In this document: one piece after another, positions 56,468 to 64,000 of the stretch
Layout of the letters: each line of letters begins with the position of its first letter
Numbering within the stretch: position 1 is the stretch's first letter
Assembly (NCBI GenBank): GCA_029168955.1
Contig: JAPDOI010000106.1
Span: 1 to 64,000, forward strand
DNA length: 64,000 bases
DNA from: Aplectana chamaeleonis
Taxonomy: Eukaryota > Nematoda > Chromadorea > Rhabditida > Cosmocercidae
Reading direction: 5' to 3'
Program-made: the position numbers and the translations under genes
Notes under the pieces: model-generated
Told to the model about the DNA's origin: nothing
The model's database searches: none
The model's input: only the letters and a program-made list of their open reading frames with translations

Positions 56468-57013
56468 CTCAGACAATAGGTGCGGGCTGACCGCTGGCAA
56501 TCAAGGCCTCTGCGGGCGGTACGCCAGCAAGTTGCGGTCAGATCGCTGTCCATCGTGAGCTTGCCGGGCGGATCGCTGCCTCTCGTTGTCTCCGCAGGCG
56601 GATCGCTGCTTTTTGGCGGACGGATAGCGGCGCCTGGGAAAGTTGATCACGCTAGCGGGCGGATCGACGGCAAGCTCTAAAGCGGCGATCCGCCCGCAAA
56701 CTGCCAGCGATCATCCCGCAAGGGCTTTGATAGCCAGCGATCCGCCCGCTGAGGTATGAGATGCAGCCATCCGCCCGCAACCTGAAAGCGATCTGCCCGC
56801 CAGGGCTTTGATAGCCAGCGGTCCGCTCGCCACTGCTTTGATAGCCAGCGATCCGCCCGCTTAAATTTCACACGGTGAAATTTCTAAATCTATGATGAGT
56901 TCTTTTCTGGTATCAAAATCATGCAAAGAGTAAACAAACGGCGGGCGGATGGCGGGGGGGGATGCCGATCCACCCGCCAAAAGCCAGCGATCCGCCCGCA
57001 TCTACTGTCTGAG
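56468..57013. mobile_element. TIR element built from GCGGGCGGATCGCTG repeats
   Basis: Termini CTCAGACAATAGGTGCGGGC and, from the right, CTCAGACAGTAGATGCGGGC are inverted copies. Inside, about six GCGGGCGGATCGCTG-like words lie in one orientation in the left half and about eight lie inverted in the right half, so the element is a foldback at the level of its repeat units. No target duplication is clear. Confidence 0.8.
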
Positions 57014-57045
57014 CATTTTATTTTCTCGAGTGCCCCCGACTAGTT

Positions 57046-57410
57046 TTGCACCCCGTGACATTGCTCACTCGCGTGCGTACGCGACGCAGTCCAGTAAGTG
57101 CCGCGCGCAAGGCGATAATTAAAATACCGCCACCGTTAAGAAGAGAGTTCAGCTCTCTACTCAGAACGTTGGAAGGCCGTGTGCCCGGGAATTTCCGACC
57201 AAGGGCGAGCGGCGGGGGCCATGTTTTGCGAGAGGAGAATCATCAGGCGCGGGGCGGGGAGGCCACCAAATTTCATTAGCTCGGTCCTGCAGGGAAAATT
57301 CGAAACAGAGGAAAACACGTTCGCTCGGGAAAATCGTATTACACGTTGAACGCTAGAGTCAAACCCGTGCCACATATGAGCACAATTTTATGATAAGTTC
57401 ACTGCAGGCA
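57046..57410. other. No recognised gene
   Basis: A GC-rich stretch with competing frames on both strands and no motif. Confidence 0.3.
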
Positions 57411-57424
57411 CCCTTGAGTAAGAC

Positions 57425-57978
57425 AGAATTATAAAACTCAAACCGCAGATTTCATCCACCGTAACCCAATAGACATGATAAGAGTAAAGAAACACATCTG
57501 CATCCCAGTTACAACCGTGACAAAATGTGGGTTGGTGGATTATCATGCTCCTTGGAAGCAATTCACTCCGATACTTGTGGAAAGTGGTTCTACATGACTG
57601 TTTGGTGAGTGTTGTCGAGAGCAGCAGTTGGGAAGCGTTGAAGCGCAGGAAGTTGGGCAACAATTGAAGTAGGTCAAGCTCCGATAGAATTCAGAGCTTC
57701 ACCCATAAGGGCCTAACGGGCTGTCCTATGCAGCAGTAGGGGAAAGCTGCAAGTCTTCCAACTTCACGAGTACCTCGATGTGAAAGTCCTTAGTGTACCG
57801 CACGCTCATACGAAACCTTTCATAAAAACTGGAATGAATTCCTTACACGGAACACGACATCGTTCCACCGACCAGCGCTTCATCATGACGATAAATGAAT
57901 GGAATTGTTTTCAATACTCTTATCATGTCCATTGGGTTACTGTGGAAAGAATCTGCGGTTTGAATTTTATAATTTTGT
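57425..57978. repeat. Foldback element
   Basis: ATTATAAAACTCAAACCGCA followed by TAACCCAATAGACATGATAAGAG is mirrored by CTCTTATCATGTCCATTGGG and TCTGCGGTTTGAATTTTATA. Arms are about 75 bp, with weaker mirroring further in. Confidence 0.75.
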
Positions 57979-58025
57979 TTGAGTAAGTACTTACATCATC
58001 GCGCACTTCGCGCGGTGGCAGTAAG

Positions 58026-58150
58026 GTAAGTTCCCCAGTCTATCGAATAGACTCAAGTGGGACACCCATCATGGGGTTTAGAAAATTTTGGAGAACGGTA
58101 TAGCACCCGCTCAGGGTGTGAGAGAGGTGGTTCCCGGAGATTGCTATACA
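58026..58150 (+). ncRNA. Structured stretch with an Sm-like site, possible small RNA gene or decoy
   Basis: In order: GTAAGTT (58026), a 7 bp hairpin AGTCTATCGAATAGACT (58037-58053), a CCCATCATGGG palindrome, an Sm-like AAAATTTTGGA (58082-58092) and a CACCCGCTCAGGGTG hairpin (58104-58118) enclosed by GTATAGCA/TGCTATAC. Nematode spliced-leader and SmY RNAs combine hairpins with such a site. No known leader sequence precedes it, and the region is crowded with palindromic repeats, so the resemblance may be chance. Confidence 0.2.
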
Positions 58151-58214
58151 AGGATTCAATCATTTGAACGATGACACCGCGGAGATGTTCTACCCGGGCC
58201 CCGCGCCCTTTCGC

Positions 58215-58560
58215 TTGAATGTCCGGGCTTCACAAGCACGCTCATGCCGATCATTTTTTCCGCAGGGCTACCGTAACCCTCCTTCAAAAATTTTCCAAGT
58301 GTCAGCTTGGTTATGAGCACATCGTACTAGCCAACAAACATGTTTGCACAATTTCGACCTCAGCCACTTCCCGGTGGCTTCACGATGAGAGCGGTGTGTG
58401 AATGAATGCATACCGCCCCCCCACTTTTTTCTCCCCCGCATGTTATGAGCGTGTGTTTACATTCGTAATCATGTTTTGTTCAAGAATGGTTACGGTAGCC
58501 CTGCGGAAAAAATGATCGGCATGGGCGTGCTTTTCCGGGCTTCGCGCCCATTATGAGTCA
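58215..58560. repeat. Foldback element
   Basis: CATGCCGATCATTTTTTCCG followed by CAGGGCTACCGTAACC is mirrored perfectly for about 40 bp by GGTTACGGTAGCCCTGCGG and AAAAAATGATCGGCATG. GGGCTTC/GCGCCC words lie outside the arms. Confidence 0.82.
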
Positions 58561-59203
58561 TGGGGCTGGGGCGGGGACCTGTTGGGCGCCAGGCGCGGTG
58601 GGGGGGGGCCGCCTCGCTGAGTGGTGGGTATGGGGGCGCAGCCCTCCGACGTTCTGAGTATACGAGTAAGTGACTATCGGTGGTGACAAGAAATAAACAC
58701 TGGGAACTTGGTAATGCTCTAGGAAATGTCAGTTTGTAAGATTTCATCGGAAAGCGGAGATGCCGCGTGGCCGCCTCTCTTCGCGCGCGACGGAGCACGC
58801 ATGGATGAGCAATGTGCGCCTACCGATGTTTTGCAATCTTAAGATCCAGATTTGGTGTGCTCCAAATGTAGGGTGAGGATATTCGAGAAAATTTCAGCAT
58901 GTGTCTGATACGCTTCAATTGAACAACAGGTGCTGTCACAAAGGGGGGGGGGGTGCGCTATGACATAGCACATAGCACTTGGCCGGGCCCAATTTTATGC
59001 GGGGCAGCGACTCTCCTCATTCTGGAAGGGAAGGGAAATCCACGGTGGTGTTCAAATTACGTTGCGGCGCGGAAAGATGGGCGTGGCCACGTGAGCTATC
59101 ATGTTGCCCCCTCCCACCATTCGCGATAGCAACTGATCAAGACATGCGCAATCCCACATCAAGTCGCGATGAAAGTCTGAGCGGGCGACGCGGTGGTAAC
59201 ATA

Positions 59204-59258
59204 TGATAACATGATAACATATGATAACATGATAACATATGATAACAGAGTGTGATAA
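59204..59258 (+). repeat. TGATAAC tandem array, six TGATAA sites
   Basis: TGATAA starts at about 59204, 59212, 59222, 59230, 59240 and 59253, with the first five in an alternating 8/10 bp spacing. TGATAA is the core bound by nematode intestinal GATA factors. No gene start is recognised next to it. Confidence 0.85.
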
Positions 59259-59459
59259 AAGCCGCTTTCCCCGAAGCATCAAGTCTCGAATTGGCAGAGT
59301 ACATATCCTTCATTTCCGAGCTACTCCTCAGGTACTCAGGGTGACGGCCCGCGGTCCCTGTCCTCCGGCCGCCCGCTTTTGGTTCGAAGGCCAGCTTCAT
59401 GTCGACGGCCCGCCGACCTTTACCAGATGACCCGCGATCATTATTTGTATTATTATTTA

Positions 59460-59725
59460 CCTCAAGCATGTCACCCCGGGTCCACGGCGGAGAAACGCCC
59501 CGCCTCGGCCCGCCGCAGTCTGCGGTGAAGAACCACCCTCTCCGCAGATGGCGGAGAAAGCCCCCGCCCAGCCGTGGGGATACCCCTGTCCCCTCAGCGG
59601 TCAAAAGTATGCTGGCCTCCGGAGAGTGACTCAAAGTCACCTTCCAGGGCCGGCATTAGGATGCCGAATGAGAAATCTAGTGAGATGAAGTGCCTTCTAT
59701 ACCGGCTGTGCACGTTATGACGGGA
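59460..59725 (+). repeat. GC-rich dispersed repeat, copy 2
   Basis: Matches 2292-2640 in the same orientation, with GTCCACGGCGGAGAAA, GAACCACCCTC, TATGCTGGCCTC and GATGCCGAATGAGAAATC. The copy lies outside any recognised hAT ends, so the repeat moves independently or is shared by a larger element. Confidence 0.65.
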
Positions 59726-59729
59726 TCAT

Positions 59730-60720
59730 TCGTGACCATAATCAATCGTCTTTCCAACCGGCCGAATAGAAGATGGCGTGGCGTGTTTCGTGGCTCGCGG
59801 GCGAGCCAATATCCGAGCTACGTGTGCGTCGCATGCAGCATAGTTCGCCGCTGGCCGGCACCTCTGAAATGTGGGGCGCCGGCCGTCGTTTTCGGCATAG
59901 AGATTCGTCGGCCGTCGCCCTAAGTACCTGAGTCTCATTAGTATTATCACTATCGTAGATGCGAAGCGGTTGTTTTTCGAAAAAAAGAACTATGAAAATG
60001 AAGAAATCATTCTCACTCCTATGATAGTGAAGCCCAACCCTGCGAGTAGCGGGGAAATGGAGGATACATGTACAGTATGGATCCAACTCTGCATTAAAAC
60101 GGCGATTTCGGATTGACTCGAGTACCGGTCAGATGAAAGAATACGATATCCAAATGTCCTAAACCAGGAAAAGTGAAAATCATAATGTCCGGTCGGCAAA
60201 CCGAAAAAAAACGGGTAGAATCGGATAATTGATAGGATCAGAACAAAAACCTCCATTTTTTTCTTTCGGGGGGGGGCGAAGGATTGGCCTGAGGTGGCTT
60301 TTGTGCCAAAACCTAGCGATGAAGTCGCTTGATTGATACATAGGCTATTCATAACGTCGCGTAGCGGGAACAAACACAGCTAGGGGGGGACACATGATTC
60401 AGGCAAGGATTTAATAATACCACTTTCGAAAATCGGAGTATTCTTGTGAAGTTTATGAGAAATCGGTGGCTGATGAAGCTTTGAGATGCATGATATCTGT
60501 AAAACTAGCAATTTTATAAACCATACGTCAATGGTTCCCTCGAAAACCGCGCTGCGAACGAGCTCTTGAAGTCGTCGCAGCATCTCGCTGGAATAATTGG
60601 AGCAAACTATCCCAGGAGCGGTCAGTTTAGGTCAATGGCAGGGTGCTGCGACACGCGCTCTGCACAGCGACAGCGACCTTTGAAAATCTGTCACTGTCAC
60701 AGTGCGCTGATTAGCGACAG
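59730..60720. other. No recognised gene
   Basis: Several overlapping frames on both strands without domains. A minus-strand frame at 59990-60373 is hydrophobic in part but has no splice or family support. Confidence 0.35.
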
Positions 60721-60723
60721 TAG

Positions 60724-62590
60724 CACTCACTCACTCACTCATCCCGTTAGCTGGCATCTGGTGGAGCGGGATGCCCTCTCAACTAATACACTGCTGTAGG
60801 AGCTCGTGCGGCCTGAACGATACGCTTCCAATCAAAACGGCTTGCAGCAACAAGTTTAGCGTTAAGGACACTGCACCGTTGAGTCTTCAGATCCTCCTCT
60901 ATGTGTTTGAGCCATGTCTTATTCGGGGCCGTTCGTTGAATTCTCACGATGATGGGCGCTTACGCCACAGCATACTGTACGGGAGACTGGTCGCGTCCAT
61001 CCTTCATACATGTCCGAACCATCGCAGTCTTCTTGTCTGCAGCTGTTCTCCGACCGTCCGTTGCTTCATGCAGCTCTTTCGTATATCGTCGTTGCAGACA
61101 CGACAACGAACCGCAATTCCAAGGATCTGGCGCAAACATCGCATCTGGGAGAATTCAAGCTTGACGCGGTCTGACTTAAGCAGAGTCCAGATTTCCGAGC
61201 CGCGTAGTAGTACGGGTATTATCAGCGCTCGGAACAATCGCACTTTAGTCTTCAGTGAAATGTTGTTTTTCTTCCACAAACACCAGCCAAGCGAGGCAAA
61301 CACACTAGACACCTGCCCGATTCTGCTGCACACCTCTGCTGTGGCCGCAACTTTTCGCTCCTGCACTACTGACCCAAGGTGTTTGAATTCCTTGACCTGC
61401 TAAAGTTCTACTCCTTCAAACTGAGCAGATGCAGGCGACCCATCCGATGTCATCACGTTGGTCTTCTCCTGGTTGATTCTTAAGCCGTAGGAGTTTGCAA
61501 TCAGTGCCATATTGCTTATCAAAGACGTGGCCTCCGCATCAGTATCCGTGAACACTGCGCTGTCATCCGCGAACATCAAGTCTGTGACGTACTCATTACT
61601 TCCGCATTGAACGCCTCTTCTGGTCCAAAGACCTTCCTCATAATAGCGCCCACAACAGTATTGAAGAGCAGAGGCGAGACCACAGCGCCTTAGCGAACTC
61701 CAGCGGTGACGGCAAACTCCTCGGACAACTTATCCCCAATGCGTACGGAACTGGTGGACCCTTCGTACGTCTCCTGGAAGGGCTTGACTATCCTTGTCGG
61801 TATGTGCTCGCTTTCAAGTGCTTTCCACAGCGCCGGCCAGTGAATACAATCGAACGCAGATTTGAGTCTATAAATGTGATCACGACACGCTCTCCAGAGC
61901 GGATTTTCTCTTCCATGAGCTGCCGAAATGCGAAGATCTGATCACTGCAGCTTCTCCTTGGACCCCGCCTGTTCTTCACGACCGGTTTGCTCACGATGAC
62001 GCTGAAGTCTGCTCTGAATAACCCTCATGAAGACCTTGCCAACGATAGACAACAGACTGATTCCTCTGTAATTTTTGCAGTCCCTGGCGTCACCCTTCTT
62101 GTGTATGGGAACGATTAAGGCACGTTTCCAGGTAGCTGGTATTTTCTCAGACTGCCAGATAAGAGTAATTAGTCGATGAAGTTGGCGCAGCAGGACGTCT
62201 CCGTCAGCCTTGATGGCTTCTGCGGTGATTTTGTCCACTACTGACGCTCTGCCGTTTTTCAGTGACTTTATCGCTATCGTTAGTTCATCTACAGTGGGGT
62301 CTGAGTCAAGAACTGCATCTCCGGACGCTTCAACGTGTGGTGGCTTGGCAAGCTGTCCTTACGGCGCTTCATGAATGTATAGCTCACTGAAGAACTGTCT
62401 CCACCGACGGAGGCGCTCGCCCAAAAAGCCATGAATGACCCATCTGCATTCCTGATACTATCGCTAGTCAGTTTTGTCCTTCCTCCGAGCCGCTCGATTG
62501 TCCGATAGAGAGTCCGATAATCATGCCTGCTCGCAGACTCCGACAGCGACAGTAGCAACGACAGGCATAGACACATTTGCGGTATGTCAG
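60724..62590 (-). pseudogene. RTE-type LINE reverse transcriptase, 5'-truncated
   Basis: Read on the minus strand the blocks are in order: TIERLGGRTKLTSDSIRNAD (62490s), DKITAEAIKADG and KIPATWKRALIVPIHKKGDA, NYRGISLLSIVGKVF, SEEFAVTAGVR with a stop where Gln is usual then GAVVSPLLFNTVV (61690s), the palm motif LMFADDSAVFTDTDAEATS (61560s), ANSYGLRINQEKTNVMTSDG, LFRALIIPVLLRGSEIWTLL and LRWFGHV. At least one stop and several frameshifts make it non-functional. The 3' end is GCTCCACCAGATGCCAGCT then a TGAGTGAGTGAGTGAG tail, the short tandem tail expected of RTE. The endonuclease part is absent. Confidence 0.92.
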
Positions 62591-63071
62591 CCCTATGCGA
62601 CACGTCGCCGCAACGGACCCGCGACAACTGTTCCTACAATGGCCAGTGCCGTCGCTCCTATGATGATCTCGCCACGATTTTTGCTAAACGTCATGACTGC
62701 CGCGCATGACAGCGACAAAGTATACCATTGACGTTAAAGAGCGTCCATAGGTGGCCGCACACAACATTTTCCCGACCGCAACCCGTTCCCGGCGCTGCCC
62801 TTCAGCAGCCGGCTCGCGTGTGCTGCGCTCAGCTCCGGCACCGCTCCCACTCTCCTGGTCCGTTGAAAAGTCAAAATAACCTTTATTGGGAAAAGTTTTG
62901 CAGACCCGTTCTGGCGCTGTAATCTAGTTCCCGCAGAGTACGAATGTTCGTAAAAACGCATTCAAAAAGTGAAGGGAAATTTGCAGATCGTAAATATTGA
63001 CACAGGATCTATTCCATCGATGTTCTTTTAAACTTTGTTCCTAAAGCGCATTTCAGTGATCTATCATTTAA

Positions 63072-63409
63072 AGTCAGCGTTCACAATGAAAGCGGCCCTC
63101 AAGTGTTCACCAAAAATCGAAAGTTCTGGGGTCCATTGCAAAGATAATTTCGAAAAAACAATAGAAAACGATCCAAAAATAGCTCTATGTTGCTTCAAAT
63201 CTTGGATGTGCTATGCACGCTCACCACACTTCTACTCTGGCCATCGAGGAAGTGGGCGGGTGGGCACACCACATTCAAGTTTTATGACCACATAGAGCCA
63301 GCCATTTATGGCTCGTTTTCTGCCGTTTTTTCGACATTATTGTTGCAAAGGACCCTGAGAAATTCGATTTTTGGTGAGAAAGGTATTTTTTCAATTGAGA
63401 ACGCTGTCT
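63072..63409. mobile_element. TTAA-flanked short element, diverged
   Basis: TTAA (63068-63071) precedes AGTCAGCGTTCACAATGAAA. The right end TTGAGAACGCTGTCT is its mirror, with the flank degraded to CCGA. Its interior (GTTTTATGACCACATAGAG, TGGCTCGTTTTCTGCCG) partly recalls the 45 and 53 kb copies (CTGGCTCGTTTTCTACCG). Confidence 0.65.
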
Positions 63410-63831
63410 CCGATTGAAAAAAGAGTTTCCCGGCTTCGACTATTCCTTCTGGGGATGTGCAGCACATTCGACCAATCAGAATCATAGAGGCTTTCGGATG
63501 TGTATTGGACACAACGAATTGGGGGGTCAGCTGATGTTCCAGTCAGTGTTCCTATCATCCCAGACAAATATGGTTAAATTTTACCGACCCCTGGTTGGCC
63601 CTGTGCGAGCACCGATCACTCGACTGTAAGTGACCGCAGCGGCGCCTTTTTCCTTTGCGCTACACACACCCTTACATTATTGACATTACGACGAAAAATA
63701 TCGTATTAGTAGAAAATGAAATCGCTCACCCCATGGTAAACCAAAATATTAAAAAACATAGGCCAGAAGATTGAGAGCTGCTGTTGTGTTCCAGGCTGTT
63801 CTTACTCTCCATGATGATCTCTTTTTCGCAG

Positions 63832-64000
63832 GTGACCCCAGCGGACAACACCTTCGATTCGACGTGTGTTGGCCAGCGTACTTCTGAGGAACACACTGAT
63901 GAACAGGGTTATAATCGTCACTTCAAGAGGAACACAAACACTGCCAGCAGCGGTCAGAGCCGCTCACCTGCATATAATCGAAACATGGCTCCACGTGGAT
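63832..64000 (+). CDS. Probable exon of a host gene, cut by the window edge
   Basis: A strong 3' splice site (CTCTTTTTCGCAG) is followed by 169 bases open in one frame to the edge: VTPADNTFDSTCVGQRTSEE, then a stretch rich in Asn, Arg, Ser and Thr (YNRHFKRNTNTASSGQSRSP) ending near MAPRG. Codon use is balanced and the composition suggests a disordered or RNA-binding region. No family is recognised. Upstream exons were not found in this window. Confidence 0.5.
   Translation, partial: MTPADNTFDSTCVGQRTSEEHTDEQGYNRHFKRNTNTASSGQSRSPAYNRNMAPRG

Noticed and set aside
59990..60373. 127-codon minus-strand frame with hydrophobic segment
   Set aside because: No splice sites, homology or codon pattern supports it, and shorter frames overlap it on the other strand.

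Overview
The window reads as animal nuclear DNA, most likely from a strongylid (clade V) parasitic nematode such as a hookworm. The best evidence is one multi-exon gene at 42310-47762. It encodes a secreted astacin metalloprotease with the layout signal peptide, pro-region, astacin, EGF-like, CUB. It has several short introns of roughly 50-120 bases with TTTCAG-type 3' splice sites, and a possible trans-splice acceptor just upstream. The species is inferred; no species-diagnostic RNA such as SL1, 5S or rDNA was seen.

Apart from that gene the window is mostly a graveyard of transposable elements. From left to right: 1-5.6 kb holds a mariner relic and a 2.8 kb hAT-like element. 5.6-8.5 kb is a second hAT-like element with a GC-rich core. 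10-11.1 kb has a candidate exon and a recent 140 bp duplication. 12.9-13.5 kb is an internally deleted mariner with perfect terminal repeats and TA target duplications. 14.6-16.4 kb is a hAT-type element with a perfect 8 bp target duplication. 18.8-19.7 kb is a broken CR1/Jockey-like LINE. 23.9-30 kb holds foldback and TTAA-flanked short elements. 31-33.4 kb has candidate host exons and a tRNA-Gly-like sequence inside an inverted repeat. 34.6-37 kb is a broken RTE-type LINE interrupted by a 563 bp terminal-inverted-repeat element. 37.3-38.5 kb has abutting TTAA elements and a mariner relic. 40-41.3 kb has a tRNA-like sequence and two copies of a palindromic element.

After the astacin gene, 48-58.6 kb is packed with foldback elements, a (CA)n microsatellite and a TATCCG-rich array. 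60.7-62.6 kb is a second RTE-type LINE on the minus strand. The right edge cuts through a probable exon of another host gene.

The most notable structural pattern is a group of short elements with AGGCAG termini and TTAA-like target sites. They repeatedly abut end to end with exactly four bases between them, including a pair in intron 6 of the astacin gene. The astacin protein has two departures from the family signature: Leu for Met in the Met-turn, and Thr for Glu after the third zinc His. All reading was by eye. Repeat boundaries without a terminal repeat or target duplication are approximate, and no database comparison was possible.
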